Positions 18,390 to 27,719 are shown, counted from the first letter of the stretch. The stretch is DNA of 64,000 nucleotides from Mesobacterium_A hydrothermale (GCF_035818635.1 NZ_JAYLLH010000005.1:62001-126000); one strand, 5' to 3'. The notes: generated by a model from the letters alone, not told the origin. A program made the numbers and translations.

Positions 18390-19628
18390 ATGCAAGCGCG
18401 TACCCCCCTTTTCACGCCCGTGCTGATTGCCGGCTGCGTGATCATTCTTGTATCCTTTGCCATCCGGGCCAGTTTCGGGGTGTTCCAGATCCCCATCGCA
18501 GAAGAGTTCGGCTGGCTGCGGTCGGAATTCAGCCTGGCCATCGCGATCCAGAACCTGGCCTGGGGGATCGGGCAGCCGCTGTTCGGTGCGGCGGCGGAAA
18601 AGCTGGGTGACCGGCGCGCGATCATCATCGGGGCGCTGGTCTATGCCGCGGGGCTGGTGCTGTCGTCCTTTGCCGTCAGCCCGCAGGCGCACCAGTGGTA
18701 CGAGGTGCTGGTCGGGTTTGGCATCGCGGGCACCGGCATGGGCGTGATCCTTGCCGTCGTTGGCCGGGCCGCGAGTGACGAAAACCGGTCGATGAGCCTG
18801 GCGATTGCCACGGCGGCGGGCAGTGGCGGGCAGATTCTGGGTGCACCGGTGGCGGAATGGCTGCTGGGGATGATGCCCTGGCAAACTGTGTTCCTTGTCT
18901 TTGCCGCCGCGATCCTTGCGGTTCTCATGGTGCTGCCGATGATGCGCGCCCCTGCTGCCAGCAAGATCGAATTGCAGGAAAGCATGGGCGAGATCCTGGG
19001 CAAGGCCTTTCGCGATCCGTCCTATACGCTGATCTTTCTTGGCTTTTTCAGCTGTGGTTATCAGCTGTCCTTCATCACGGCGCATTTCCCGGCCTTCGTG
19101 ACGGAAATGTGCGGTCCGATCCAGCCCGGCGGGGTGCTGCACGGGCTGGGGGTGACGACGACCAGCGCGCTGGGCGCGGTGTCGATCGCGCTGATCGGCG
19201 CGGCCAATATCGGCGGCACGCTGCTGGCCGGCTGGGCGGGCAAGCGGTGGTCCAAGAAATACCTGCTGGCGGGGATCTATGCCGCGCGGACGGTCATCGG
19301 GGCGGTGTTCATCCTGCTGCCGATCACGCCGGTGTCGGTGATCGTGTTCTCGGTCGCGATGGGTTCGCTTTGGCTGGCGACCGTGCCTTTGACCGCCGGG
19401 TTGGTCGCGCATCTCTATGGTCTGCGCTACATGGGCACGCTTTATGGCATCGTGTTCCTGTCGCACCAGCTGGGCAGCTTCCTGGGTGTCTGGCTGGGCG
19501 GGCGGATGTATGACGCCTTCGGCGACTATACCTTTGTCTGGTGGATCGGTGTGGGTGTTGGCGCGTTCAGCGCCATCGTGCATCTGCCGGTGCGGGAAAA
19601 CCGCGTGACAGGCGGCGTCCTGGCTTAG
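18390..19628 (+). CDS. MFS permease, oxalate/formate antiporter-like
   Basis: 412 residues starting MQARTPLFTPVLIAG, with twelve predicted helices in two halves. The loop between helices 2 and 3 (AAAEKLGDRRAIIIGALVY) is the major-facilitator G-x-x-x-D-R-x-G-R-type motif in modified form. FGVFQIPIAEEFGWLRSEFSLAIAI is the opening often seen in carboxylate-related MFS carriers (FGVF.. W.R...S.A..). Start chosen for AGGAGAG just upstream. Divergent from the CoA-transferase gene, so it may serve the same substrate or export an end product. Confidence 0.85.
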   Translation: MQARTPLFTPVLIAGCVIILVSFAIRASFGVFQIPIAEEFGWLRSEFSLAIAIQNLAWGIGQPLFGAAAEKLGDRRAIIIGALVYAAGLVLSSFAVSPQAHQWYEVLVGFGIAGTGMGVILAVVGRAASDENRSMSLAIATAAGSGGQILGAPVAEWLLGMMPWQTVFLVFAAAILAVLMVLPMMRAPAASKIELQESMGEILGKAFRDPSYTLIFLGFFSCGYQLSFITAHFPAFVTEMCGPIQPGGVLHGLGVTTTSALGAVSIALIGAANIGGTLLAGWAGKRWSKKYLLAGIYAARTVIGAVFILLPITPVSVIVFSVAMGSLWLATVPLTAGLVAHLYGLRYMGTLYGIVFLSHQLGSFLGVWLGGRMYDAFGDYTFVWWIGVGVGAFSAIVHLPVRENRVTGGVLA

Positions 19629-20557
19629 GCCCGCAAGCCTGTCAGCCGGGCGATCATGTCCCCCAGTTCGTCGGTGTGGGTATAGACAAGGCCGTGGCCC
19701 GCGCCTTCGATCACCTCTTGGTGGGCCTTGCGGTTCCATTGCGCCAACTGACCAAGCCCGGCAATCGGGATCACTGTGTCATCGCGCCCCCAGATCGCGG
19801 CCACCGGCACGCCGTTCAGCGCCACCTGTTTGTGGATCGCGGGTATGGGGTGGCGCAGGGTGTAGCGCAGACTTGACAGGACCGAGCGCAGGTAACCCCT
19901 GTAGGTCAGCTCTGCCAGTTGCATCTCTTCCAGCCGTTCAACGCTTTTTGCCACCTCGCGCTCGGCCCGGTAGCCGCGTTTCAGAACCGATGGATAGGCC
20001 ATGTGGAACACCCAGTCGCCCACCACCGGCCATTCGGTGGCAAATTTCGCGGTGCGGCCAAGATCGGTTTGCATCCCGGCGGGCGCAATCAAGACCAGGC
20101 GGCGCAGCATGTTGGGGTATTTCGCGGCAAAGCCGGATGCGATGACGCCGCCCATGGAATAGCCGAACAGCGTGATATCGCCGTCGACGTCCAGCGCAGC
20201 CAAGAGGTCGTGCAGTTGCTTGACGAAATAGGCGGGGGTGTTGGCCTCTTTCGGGCGATCAGAATAGCCACGTCCATAAAGGTCGTAGATCAGGACCCGG
20301 AAGCCGAGCGAGGCCAGTTGCCGCGCCAACCCGCGCCAGACGAAAGACGGGGTGGTCAGGCCGTGCACGCAAACCGCAATCGGTCCGCGCTGCCGACCGA
20401 GCCAGCAATAGTGCGTGCGTCCCTTGGGCAGATCGACAAAGGCGCCGGGCGCGGCACGGCGCACTTCTTCGGTCATCGGTTTGCGCAGGGCTTCGCGCAG
20501 CGCCGGAACCGCTCCGGCAGCCGCGGCAGCCCAGAGAAGGGCAGCGTCCGGGGTCAC
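19625..20557 (-). CDS. Alpha/beta-fold hydrolase
   Basis: 310 residues. Catalytic-triad residues can be read: nucleophile Ser in GYSMGGVIAS near residue 135, Asp in WGRDDTVIP and His in EGAGHGLVYTH. An N-terminal hydrophobic stretch (ALLWAAAAAGAVPALREA) could be a membrane anchor. Esterase or lipase-like activity is inferred; no substrate can be named. It shares four bases with the gene upstream (ATGA) and its stop overlaps the MFS stop by four bases. Confidence 0.82.
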   Translation of the reverse strand: MTPDAALLWAAAAAGAVPALREALRKPMTEEVRRAAPGAFVDLPKGRTHYCWLGRQRGPIAVCVHGLTTPSFVWRGLARQLASLGFRVLIYDLYGRGYSDRPKEANTPAYFVKQLHDLLAALDVDGDITLFGYSMGGVIASGFAAKYPNMLRRLVLIAPAGMQTDLGRTAKFATEWPVVGDWVFHMAYPSVLKRGYRAEREVAKSVERLEEMQLAELTYRGYLRSVLSSLRYTLRHPIPAIHKQVALNGVPVAAIWGRDDTVIPIAGLGQLAQWNRKAHQEVIEGAGHGLVYTHTDELGDMIARLTGLRA

Positions 20558-21468
20558 GACGGGGCGCGCCAGCGGTCGAGGATGTATCGGCTTGTCATCA
20601 GGTCAAGATGCGCGCCGCCCCCGTTCTTGAAAAGCGTGATGTCCTCTGGCGCGCGCTGAAACGGCGCAAGATCATAGAAATCGCCCAGAACGTCGGCACG
20701 GGAAATGACCCCGTTGACCAGCGGGGTCTTGAGCTCCCCGATATGGTCAAGCGTGGTGTCGAAACTGTCGACGAACACCCGCGCGTGGCGAATTGCGGTA
20801 TCGTCGGCCTCTCGCATGTCGGGACGATAGGCCCCGATCAGGTCAAGGTGCTGGCCCGGGCGCAGCCAGTCGCCCTTGATCACGGGGTCGGTCGTCATCG
20901 TGGCGCAGGTGATGATATCGGCCTGTGCCACCGCCTCTGCCAGATCGGGCAGGGCCTGCGCATTGGGCAGGTCGTCGGCCATGGCCTGTGCCTTGTCGAA
21001 GGTGCGGTTCCACAGCAGGAACCGGGCACCCGGGAACCCGGCGGAATATGCCTCGTACAGCGAACGGGCCACGGTGCCGGCCCCGACGATCAGCACCAGT
21101 TTGCTGTCCGGGCGCGCCAGGTGCAGTGCGCCCATCAGGCTGTCGCCCGCGGTTTTCCACTTGGTCACCAGGTGGAAGTCGATCACCGCTTCGAGCAGGC
21201 CGTCGGTATCGGAATACAGGCAGACACCCCCGTTCACGGATGGTGTGCCGATCGCGGTATTGCCGGGAAAGATCGTGGCGCTTTTCACCGCAAGCCCCAG
21301 CCCGTCGATCCAGGCCGCACGGTTCAACAGCGTGTCGGCCCCGCGATAGAGGAAGGTGTCAGCGATGTCGGCCTTGGGCAACCGATGCCCGGCCTTGAAC
21401 GCTTCGACCAGACCAAGCCAGTCCAGCCTGGTTTCGCCCTCGAACGGGATGAAGTCCGGAGTGGTCAT
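20554..21468 (-). CDS. Ornithine cyclodeaminase / mu-crystallin family protein
   Basis: 304 residues from MTTPDFIPFEGETRLDW. The Rossmann glycine motif VGAGTVARSLYEAY lies mid-protein, and AVKSATIFPGN matches the K-containing active-site segment of the family. Members include ornithine cyclodeaminase, alanine dehydrogenase and imine reductases, so the exact substrate is uncertain. ATGA overlaps tie it to the HAD gene before it and the hydrolase after it: one operon. Confidence 0.8.
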   Translation of the reverse strand: MTTPDFIPFEGETRLDWLGLVEAFKAGHRLPKADIADTFLYRGADTLLNRAAWIDGLGLAVKSATIFPGNTAIGTPSVNGGVCLYSDTDGLLEAVIDFHLVTKWKTAGDSLMGALHLARPDSKLVLIVGAGTVARSLYEAYSAGFPGARFLLWNRTFDKAQAMADDLPNAQALPDLAEAVAQADIITCATMTTDPVIKGDWLRPGQHLDLIGAYRPDMREADDTAIRHARVFVDSFDTTLDHIGELKTPLVNGVISRADVLGDFYDLAPFQRAPEDITLFKNGGGAHLDLMTSRYILDRWRAPS

Positions 21469-22082
21469 GGCTCTGCCCTTTCCAGAAGGCCGTGACGGGC
21501 AAGGCAGGTTTCCCAACCTTCGGGCCCCTCGAACAGGTGGGTTTGCCAGCCACGCGCGCGGGCGGCGTCGATATTGGCCGGACTGTCGTCGGTGAACAGC
21601 AGCCGATCCGGTGCGATGCCGCAGTCTGACTCGACATGGGCAAAGATCGCGGCATCGGGTTTCGCCATCTTCAACCGGCCAGAGATATAGCGGCGGTCGA
21701 AATCCCGAAGGAACGGAAAAGCGATTTCGGTCAGGTCGAACGCCCCGTCGGGAAAGTTGCTGAGTGCGAAGACCGGAATGTGCTGCCGCCGCAAGGCTTG
21801 CAACGTTTCAACAGACCGGTCGATCTGGCCCGGCACCAGCGACAGCCAGTCATCGACCCACATCCGGATTTCGGCCTGCCATTCCGGGTACCGACCGGCA
21901 AGTTCGGTAAACAGGGCCTGCATGTCGCCGCCCTGGTCAGCCTTTAGGTGGGTTTCGAACAATGGCACGTCGGAAAACAGCTGTGCGCTGCGCGCGTCGC
22001 CCAGCACGCGGTCGAAATGCGCGCGCGGTTGCCAGTGCAGCAACACGTTGCCGATGTCGAATATGACGGCTTCGATTGCCAT
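21465..22082 (-). CDS. HAD-family phosphatase, YihX-like
   Basis: 205 residues from MAIEAVIFDIGNVLLHW. The first motif reads FDIGNVLLH, in the style of the YihX sugar-phosphate phosphatases, with the nucleophilic Asp first and glycine in place of the usual second residue. ALSNFPDG is motif II and DDSPANIDAARARGW holds motif IV acidic residues. It probably removes phosphate from a small metabolite. First of three ATGA-linked genes (HAD, ornithine-cyclodeaminase-like, hydrolase). Confidence 0.85.
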   Translation of the reverse strand: MAIEAVIFDIGNVLLHWQPRAHFDRVLGDARSAQLFSDVPLFETHLKADQGGDMQALFTELAGRYPEWQAEIRMWVDDWLSLVPGQIDRSVETLQALRRQHIPVFALSNFPDGAFDLTEIAFPFLRDFDRRYISGRLKMAKPDAAIFAHVESDCGIAPDRLLFTDDSPANIDAARARGWQTHLFEGPEGWETCLARHGLLERAEP

Positions 22083-22148
22083 GCCGTGTTGCCCCCTGCG
22101 TTGTCTTGCCCGCAACCTATCGGCGTTTGTGCGGAGGGCAAAGCCCTG

Positions 22149-23117
22149 TCAGCGCCGTTTCGGAGTTTCCAGTGATGTGCGACCGCGCAGTGTCTCTCTC
22201 CAGATCATGAACAGACCGGAGCCAAGGATGAGTGCGATGCCGCCCATGGCCACGCTGTCAGGCCATTCGCCAAACACGACCAGCCCCCAAACCACGGCCA
22301 GCGGCATTGCGGCGTATTCGAACGGGGCCACCAGCGCCGCTTCGGAAATGCGATAGGCGACAGAGATGAAATAGCCGCCGGTGACAGACGTGGCGCCGAT
22401 GACCAGGAAAATCCACAGGTCATGTGGATCGGGCCAGACCCAGGCGCGGAACAGAAAGGCCAGAGACGGATCGGATTGATTGCCGAATTGTCCGCGCCCG
22501 AACATCAGCCCCATCGCCAGCGCGACGACAATGAACACGACCTGAATGTAGAACGCCAGCGCCAGCGCGCTTTCGGTTTTGCCGATGTGGCGGGTCAGAA
22601 TGTGCAGCGCGGCATAGCCGAAGGCGGCCAGCATCGGCAGAAGCGCCGCCCACTGGAACGCCGCCGTGCCCGGGCGCAGCACGATCAGGACACCCAGAAG
22701 CCCGACGAAAATCGCGCTCCATCGCAGGGGGCCAACGATTTCGCGCAGGAAGATGACGGAAAACACGGTGATCAGTAGCGGCGAGACAAAGAAGATCGCC
22801 ACGCCTTCAGCCAGCGGCATCGCGGCCAACCCCAGGAAAAACGTCATGTTGGCCATCACCACGCAGGCCCCGCGCGCGATGTGCCAGCCCAGTTTCCTTG
22901 TCCTCAGCGCGGCCCACCCGCCCGACAGCGGGCGGAAGACGGTCAGAAGAAAGACAAGGCTGATGATGGCCCGTATCAGCACCACCTGGTGCAGGGCATA
23001 ACCGCCCGACAGGAATTTGATCACCACGTCGTTGACGGAAAAACAGACCACCGCGATCACGGCGCTGAGACTGCCCAGGAGGGCGGGGTTGGATCGGATC
23101 GCGGTCAGCATCTGCAC
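22149..23117 (-). CDS. EamA/DMT-family permease
   Basis: 322 residues, about ten hydrophobic helices in two EamA repeats; the repeat ends are visible as SPLLITVFSVIFLREIVGPLRW and APFEYAAMPLAVVWGLVVFGE. RGACVVMANMTFFLGLAAMPLAEGVAIFF is typical of roseobacter DMT exporters. Substrate unknown. Another member of this family lies at 49246-50211. Sixty-six bases separate it from the HAD gene, so it may head that operon. Confidence 0.87.
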   Translation of the reverse strand: MQMLTAIRSNPALLGSLSAVIAVVCFSVNDVVIKFLSGGYALHQVVLIRAIISLVFLLTVFRPLSGGWAALRTRKLGWHIARGACVVMANMTFFLGLAAMPLAEGVAIFFVSPLLITVFSVIFLREIVGPLRWSAIFVGLLGVLIVLRPGTAAFQWAALLPMLAAFGYAALHILTRHIGKTESALALAFYIQVVFIVVALAMGLMFGRGQFGNQSDPSLAFLFRAWVWPDPHDLWIFLVIGATSVTGGYFISVAYRISEAALVAPFEYAAMPLAVVWGLVVFGEWPDSVAMGGIALILGSGLFMIWRETLRGRTSLETPKRR

Positions 23118-23143
23118 AGATGGTCAGACAAGACCGTCAGCGT

Positions 23144-23596
23144 CTAGCCTCTTTGCGACGCCTTGCGCATCGCGGTTTCCAGTGCGTTCAGAAAACGCGA
23201 CTTGTCAGATTTGGAAAAGGCCCGGCCGCCGCCCTGGCGGAACGGATCGGCGGCGCGCAGATCGGCCATCAGGTCGCGCATCGCCAGTTGCTGGCCGATG
23301 TTCGCCTCGGTGAAGGGCTCTCCGTTGTGGCGCAACACCTGCGCGCCGGCCGCCACGCATTTCGCCGCCAGCGGGATGTCGCCCGTCACCACCACGTCGG
23401 CGGGTCCGGCGCGTTCGGCGATCCACTTGTCGGCCTCGTCCGGGCCATCCGGGACGATGACGGTTTCGACATAGGGGTTGCGCGACGGGCGCAGCCCGCC
23501 GTTTGAGACCAGCATCATCTGCACCTTGTGCCGGGTGGCGACCTGTTCGGCCTCTGCCTTGACCGGGCAGGCGTCGGCGTCGATGTAGAGCGTCAT
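23144..23596 (-). CDS. YaiI/YqxD-family (DUF188) protein
   Basis: 150 residues from MTLYIDADACPVK. The DADACPVK, SNGG and VVTGDIPLAAKCV motifs are those of the YaiI/YqxD family, whose fold resembles PIN/NYN nucleases; catalytic function has not been established. The ATG overlaps the stop of a truncated acetyltransferase remnant (ATGA), and GGAGG inside that remnant is its ribosome site. Confidence 0.87.
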   Translation of the reverse strand: MTLYIDADACPVKAEAEQVATRHKVQMMLVSNGGLRPSRNPYVETVIVPDGPDEADKWIAERAGPADVVVTGDIPLAAKCVAAGAQVLRHNGEPFTEANIGQQLAMRDLMADLRAADPFRQGGGRAFSKSDKSRFLNALETAMRKASQRG

Positions 23597-23733
23597 TGGC
23601 GGTCCTCCAGCTTGTCGATCAGCGCCTGAGGGGCGATGTCGCGATACGTCGCCCGCCACACCGGCATGTGCAGCCTGCCCAGTGCGTCGGCATCGGCAAG
23701 TTGCGCCGGACGGATCGTTGCGGGATCAGGCAA
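23593..23733 (-). pseudogene. Remnant of a GNAT acetyltransferase N terminus
   Basis: The frame reads ATIRPAQLADADALGRL then HMPVWRATYRDIAPQALID and stops right after KLEDRQ. This is the N-terminal strand-helix-strand opening of a GNAT acetyltransferase (IRPA..D...L..LH...WR.TY..I.P), but the acetyl-CoA-binding motif A is missing; a whole enzyme would be about 150-170 residues. A TTG at 23733 could start it. I read it as a truncated gene kept as the ribosome-site leader of the next gene; a real micro-protein is possible. Confidence 0.55.
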
Positions 23734-24556
23734 ACAGCGCCTCGGCGTGAAAGGCGATGTGATCGGGCATGAAGGTCGAGACGAAGTAATAGCTGTGGTC
23801 ATAGCCCTTCTGCATGCGGAAGGTCCCGTCCTGCCGTTTTGCCGCCATCGCTTGCGACAGGGTTTCGGGGCGCAGCAGGTTCAGGAACTGGTCGTCAGTG
23901 CCCTGGTCCACCAGCACGGGCCCATCAAATCCGTGCTGCGCCATCAGCTTGCTGGCGTCATGCGCCCCCCAGGTGCGTTCGTCGTCGCCGATATACGCCG
24001 CCAACTGGACCCGGCCCCAGTCGCTGCCGGTCGGGTTGGCGATCGGGGCAAAGGCGGATACCGAGCGGAACCGGCCCGGCAGGCCCATGGCCAGCGTCAG
24101 CGCGCCATGCCCGCCCATGGAATGCCCGGTGATGGCCTGGCGGCTCATGTCCAGGGGAAAGTTGGCCGCCAGCACGGCGGGCAGATCGTCTGCCACGTAA
24201 TCCCACATGTTGAAATGCGGGGCCCAGGGGGCCTCGGTCGCGTTCACATAGAACCCGGCGCCCTTGCCCAGGTCATAGGCTTCGTCATCGGCCACGTCAT
24301 CGCCGCGTGGCGAGGTGTCGGGGAAGACCAGCGCAATGCCTGCCTCGGCGGCCCAGCCTTGCGCGCCTGCCTTGGTCATGGCGTTTTCATGGGTGCAGGT
24401 CAGGCCCGACAGGTACCACAACACGGGTACCGGGCCATCGGCGGCCTGCGGCGGCAGGAACAGACCAAAGGTCATGTCGCAGGAACATGCCGTGGACGCA
24501 TGGGTATAGACCCCCTGAACGCCGCCGAAACACTTGTTTTCTGAAACTGTCTGCAT
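23726..24556 (-). CDS. fghA: S-formylglutathione hydrolase
   Basis: 276 residues. The esterase-D nucleophile motif GHSMGGHGALTLAMG, the Asp region VDQGTDDQFL and the His in YDHSYYF form the triad; VYTHASTACSCDMTFGLFLP is the family N terminus. The enzyme hydrolyses S-formylglutathione to formate and glutathione in formaldehyde detoxification. The usual partner, a glutathione-dependent formaldehyde dehydrogenase, is not in the window. Confidence 0.93.
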   Translation of the reverse strand: MQTVSENKCFGGVQGVYTHASTACSCDMTFGLFLPPQAADGPVPVLWYLSGLTCTHENAMTKAGAQGWAAEAGIALVFPDTSPRGDDVADDEAYDLGKGAGFYVNATEAPWAPHFNMWDYVADDLPAVLAANFPLDMSRQAITGHSMGGHGALTLAMGLPGRFRSVSAFAPIANPTGSDWGRVQLAAYIGDDERTWGAHDASKLMAQHGFDGPVLVDQGTDDQFLNLLRPETLSQAMAAKRQDGTFRMQKGYDHSYYFVSTFMPDHIAFHAEALFA

Positions 24557-24615
24557 GGGGACCCCTCCAACTTTGATCCTTGGCTACCGCATCGGCGCGG
24601 CGGGGCCAAGCGGGA

Positions 24616-25545
24616 TCAGACGCCGGTGACCCAGGCGATCACAAGCGACACGGTCAGGATGCTGATCGTGGTCGAAATCAGGATCGAGGCCGACACCCGT
24701 TGCGGCGCGATGCCGTAGTGCTGGGCCAGGATGAACACGTTGCCGGCGACGGGCAGGGCGGCGGCCGAGACGATCACCCCGGCCTTGTAGGGATCGGTGG
24801 GAAAAAAGACGAAGGCCCCCGCCGCGACGAACGCCGGGTGCAGGATCAGCTTGCAAAAGCTGAGCCAGCCCGCGATCTGCAACCGTTCGGCGGATTTCGA
24901 CGCCAGAGAGGCGCCGATGGCAAAGAGCGCGCCGGGGGTCGCCGCCGCGCCCAGCGTCGACAGGAATTCGTTGACCGCCGCCGGGATCGGCACCGACGTC
25001 GCCGACACGCACAGCCCCAGAACGATGGCAACGATCATCGGGTTCTTGGCCAGGCCAAGCGCCACGGTGCGGAAGATGGTGATGTCCATCTTGCCCTGAC
25101 GTGACCCGACCACAAGGATCACCAGCAGCGACGAAAACACGATCAGGTCGGTCGACAGCACAAGGATGATCGGGCCTATGGCCTCTTGTCCCAGAAGCAG
25201 GGCCAACATCGGCACGCCCAGGAATCCGGTGTTTCCGATGGCGGCGCATTGCGCCTCGATCGCGGCGGTCTGGGTATCGAGCCCGCGCAGGAACGCCACC
25301 GCCATGGCGATGCCATAGACCACCGCCGTGCCCCAGAGATAGGCCGCCAGCACGCGCCCGTCATAGATTTCCGACAGCGACAGGTTGGCCGAGAACCGGA
25401 ACAACATCGCCGACAGGGCAAAGTAGAAGACGAACTTGGTCAGGTAGGCGGTGGCTTCCTCGGTAAAGAACCGCGTGCGCCCGGCGACGTAGCCGACGCC
25501 GATCAGCGCGAAAAAGGGCAGGGTCTTTAGGAAGATATCGAGCAT
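24616..25545 (-). CDS. AEC-family (auxin efflux carrier-like) permease
   Basis: 309 residues from MLDIFLKTLPFFALIGVGYVAG, with about ten hydrophobic helices in two halves and a central polar loop after the fifth helix. FYFALSAMLFRF and TGFLGVPMLALLLG match AEC/malonate-permease-type carriers. A much longer upstream reading runs through the neighbour and is rejected. Likely exports or imports organic acids; specificity is unknown. Confidence 0.83.
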   Translation of the reverse strand: MLDIFLKTLPFFALIGVGYVAGRTRFFTEEATAYLTKFVFYFALSAMLFRFSANLSLSEIYDGRVLAAYLWGTAVVYGIAMAVAFLRGLDTQTAAIEAQCAAIGNTGFLGVPMLALLLGQEAIGPIILVLSTDLIVFSSLLVILVVGSRQGKMDITIFRTVALGLAKNPMIVAIVLGLCVSATSVPIPAAVNEFLSTLGAAATPGALFAIGASLASKSAERLQIAGWLSFCKLILHPAFVAAGAFVFFPTDPYKAGVIVSAAALPVAGNVFILAQHYGIAPQRVSASILISTTISILTVSLVIAWVTGV

Positions 25546-25576
25546 GAACGTCTTGGTAGCACGGTGGTGGGCGTGG

Positions 25577-26068
25577 TCAATCGCGATGCGGCGGTTCGCA
25601 GGGGCCGCCCGCCATGCAACGTTGCGCGGTTTCCAGCAGATCCGGCGTCGGTTCGGGATACAGCATTCCGGGGCAGGGCGAGGCGGTGATGACGTAGTCG
25701 TCGCCCTCTCGCTTGAGAAAGGCGAGGTAGCGGATCCCGGACAGCGGCGTGGCGCACCGGTGGCCACGGCACCGCAGGCGCAGGGTCACCGGTACCCGCA
25801 GGCCAGGGTGAAACCCGCGACGGCTGAGCGAGCTGCCCTTGAAGAATGCCTTGATGTCGGTGGATGCGGGCGGGTTGCCCGCCCGGTCTGGGTCGTGCCG
25901 GGGCACCGAGCGCACGTCGAACATCAGCGTGCCACGGGCGATCAGGTACAGGTCGTCAGAGGCCTGCGTGCGCCGGAAATCGGAGTCGAAACTGGCGGGC
26001 GGGCAGGACAGCGCCCACGCCGGAAGGGGAAAGATGAGCGCGGCGATCAGAGCCGCGCGGCAAAGCAT
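25577..26068 (-). CDS. Exported protein of unknown function with paired cysteines
   Basis: 163 residues starting MLCRAALIAALIFPLPAWALSC, a clear signal peptide with cleavage after AWA, so the mature protein is periplasmic. Four to six cysteines (RLRCRGHRCATP, ASPCPGML, CMAGGPCE) suggest disulfides. A beta-rich segment around FDVRSV and VPVTLRLRC is visible. I do not recognise the family. The start overlaps the rppH gene by 22 bases, suggesting shared transcription. Confidence 0.62.
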   Translation of the reverse strand: MLCRAALIAALIFPLPAWALSCPPASFDSDFRRTQASDDLYLIARGTLMFDVRSVPRHDPDRAGNPPASTDIKAFFKGSSLSRRGFHPGLRVPVTLRLRCRGHRCATPLSGIRYLAFLKREGDDYVITASPCPGMLYPEPTPDLLETAQRCMAGGPCEPPHRD

Positions 26069-26532
26069 TGCAGAACCTTTTCGTAGACCGCGCGCTTGAA
26101 CGGAACGATCTGGCCGGGCAGGTCGGCGGGCGGCAGCCAGCGCCATTCGCTGAATTCCTGATGATCGTCCGCATCCAGCCGGATATCGCTGTCCTGACCG
26201 TGGAACCGCAGCAGGAACCATTTCTGTTCCTGCCCCTTGAAGCGGCCTTTCCAGATCTTTGGCACGATGTCATGCGGCAGGTCATAGGCGATCCAGCCGT
26301 CGGTTTCGGCCTCGACCGTCACCAGCGATGCCGGGACACCGGTTTCCTCTTCGAGCTCGCGCAGGGCGGCGGCCCGCGGGTCTTCGTTCTTGTCGATTCC
26401 GCCCTGTGGCATCTGCCAGGCCGGAACCTCGCTGTCGATGCGCTGGCCGACAAAGACGTGGCCGTCACCGTTGACAAGCATCACGCCGACATTGCGGCGA
26501 TAGGGCAGTTGGGCGATCTCTTCGGGGGTCAT
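26047..26532 (-). CDS. rppH: RNA pyrophosphohydrolase RppH
   Basis: 161 residues. RRNVGVMLVNGDGHVFVGQR and WQMPQGGIDKNEDPRAAALRE followed by LEEETG are the RppH version of the NUDIX box; WFLLRF and a C-terminal FKRAVYEKVL helix also fit. It removes pyrophosphate from 5' ends of mRNAs to start decay. The ATG at 26532 was preferred because AAAAAGG lies 8-12 bases before it; an upstream GTG at 26556 would overlap the asparaginase stop (GTGA) but has no ribosome site. Confidence 0.92.
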   Translation of the reverse strand: MTPEEIAQLPYRRNVGVMLVNGDGHVFVGQRIDSEVPAWQMPQGGIDKNEDPRAAALRELEEETGVPASLVTVEAETDGWIAYDLPHDIVPKIWKGRFKGQEQKWFLLRFHGQDSDIRLDADDHQEFSEWRWLPPADLPGQIVPFKRAVYEKVLQCFAARL

Positions 26533-26552
26533 GGCCTTTGCCTTTTTCTTGC

Positions 26553-27554
26553 TCACGCCAGAAGCCCGGGCGCGGGCCGGATCGCGCCGGTTTCGATCCC
26601 GCGCCAGTTGGTGACGGGGGCGTTCATTCGTTTCAGCGTCGCGGGGTGGTTCGGGTCCAGCACGCCCAGACGCACCAGAAGGGCGGCCATGGTGCATTCG
26701 CTGGCCCGGGTCGCACCGTCCAGCGCCTTGAGCGCGACACCCATGCGGCGTTCGGGCAGGATGGCGATGAAATAGCCCTCTGCCCCGGTTTTCAGTGCGA
26801 CGGGTTCCGTTGTGGCGCGCATCAATTCGGTGCAGGCACGGCCTTCGCCGGCGACGTTTTCGGGATAGGTATACATGGCCTTGACCAGTTGCGCGGCCGC
26901 CTGCGACAGGCTGTCTGACCGGTCGTGCGCCGAAGCGAAGAACGCCATCGCGCGGGCCATGCCGTGCATCGTGGTGGCAAAGTTCGGGGCCGAACAGCCG
27001 TCGATACCATAGCCCGGGCTGTCCATCCCGGTGACGGTTTCGAATGCGTCGCGGGCGGCCTTTTGCACCGGATGGTCGATTTCGACATATTCCGGACCGG
27101 CGCCCAGGTGTTTCGTCAGGGTCAGGAAGCCGCAGTGCTTGCCGGAACAGTTGTTGTGCACCTGGCACGGTGACTGGTCGGTCTTGATCATCTCTTTCTT
27201 CAGATCGGGATCGCGGGTCTGTTGCGGGCCGCAGCGCAGGGCGTCGTCGTCAAGACCAAGGTCCGCGAGCCAGGCATTCGCCATGTCGACGTGCAGCGGC
27301 GCACCCTGGTGGCTGGCACAGGACAGCGCCAGCTGGCTTTCGGTCAGGCCGAATTTCGACGCGGCACCAGAGGTGACCAGCGGCAGCGCCTGGATCATCT
27401 TGGACGAACTGCGCGGCAGCATCACCGCGTCCGGGTCGCCCCAGGCCTCGACGATCTGGCCGGTATCATCGCAGATCACGGCGTGGCCGAAATGGTGGCT
27501 TTCGGCGAAGGGGCCACGCCAGATTTCGACGAGCGGTGCGGGTGCAATGGGCAT
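26553..27554 (-). CDS. Type III (Rhizobium-type) L-asparaginase
   Basis: 333 residues from MPIAPAPLVEIWRGPF. The motif SSSKMIQALPLVTSG with the serine-lysine pair, CASHQGAPLHVD, and HNNCSGKHCGFL (cysteine-containing) match the Rhizobium etli AnsA / ReAII family rather than E. coli-type asparaginase. It hydrolyses asparagine to aspartate and ammonia in the cytoplasm. The stop overlaps the rppH upstream region; start chosen at the first ATG of the conserved block. Confidence 0.9.
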   Translation of the reverse strand: MPIAPAPLVEIWRGPFAESHHFGHAVICDDTGQIVEAWGDPDAVMLPRSSSKMIQALPLVTSGAASKFGLTESQLALSCASHQGAPLHVDMANAWLADLGLDDDALRCGPQQTRDPDLKKEMIKTDQSPCQVHNNCSGKHCGFLTLTKHLGAGPEYVEIDHPVQKAARDAFETVTGMDSPGYGIDGCSAPNFATTMHGMARAMAFFASAHDRSDSLSQAAAQLVKAMYTYPENVAGEGRACTELMRATTEPVALKTGAEGYFIAILPERRMGVALKALDGATRASECTMAALLVRLGVLDPNHPATLKRMNAPVTNWRGIETGAIRPAPGLLA

Positions 27555-27719
27555 GTGATCCTCACAAACAGGCGAAATTCTGCCAAGAGGGCTTTCGCGG
27601 TCTTGGTATTTCAGTCTAATGTGCCGTCGTCGAGTGTAAAATGGTTGCGCGCAAGAACAAGCCGGAACAGGTATGGCGCAACACAAGGATTGAGGCAAAT
27701 GACAGCTGGAGGCTGGCAC

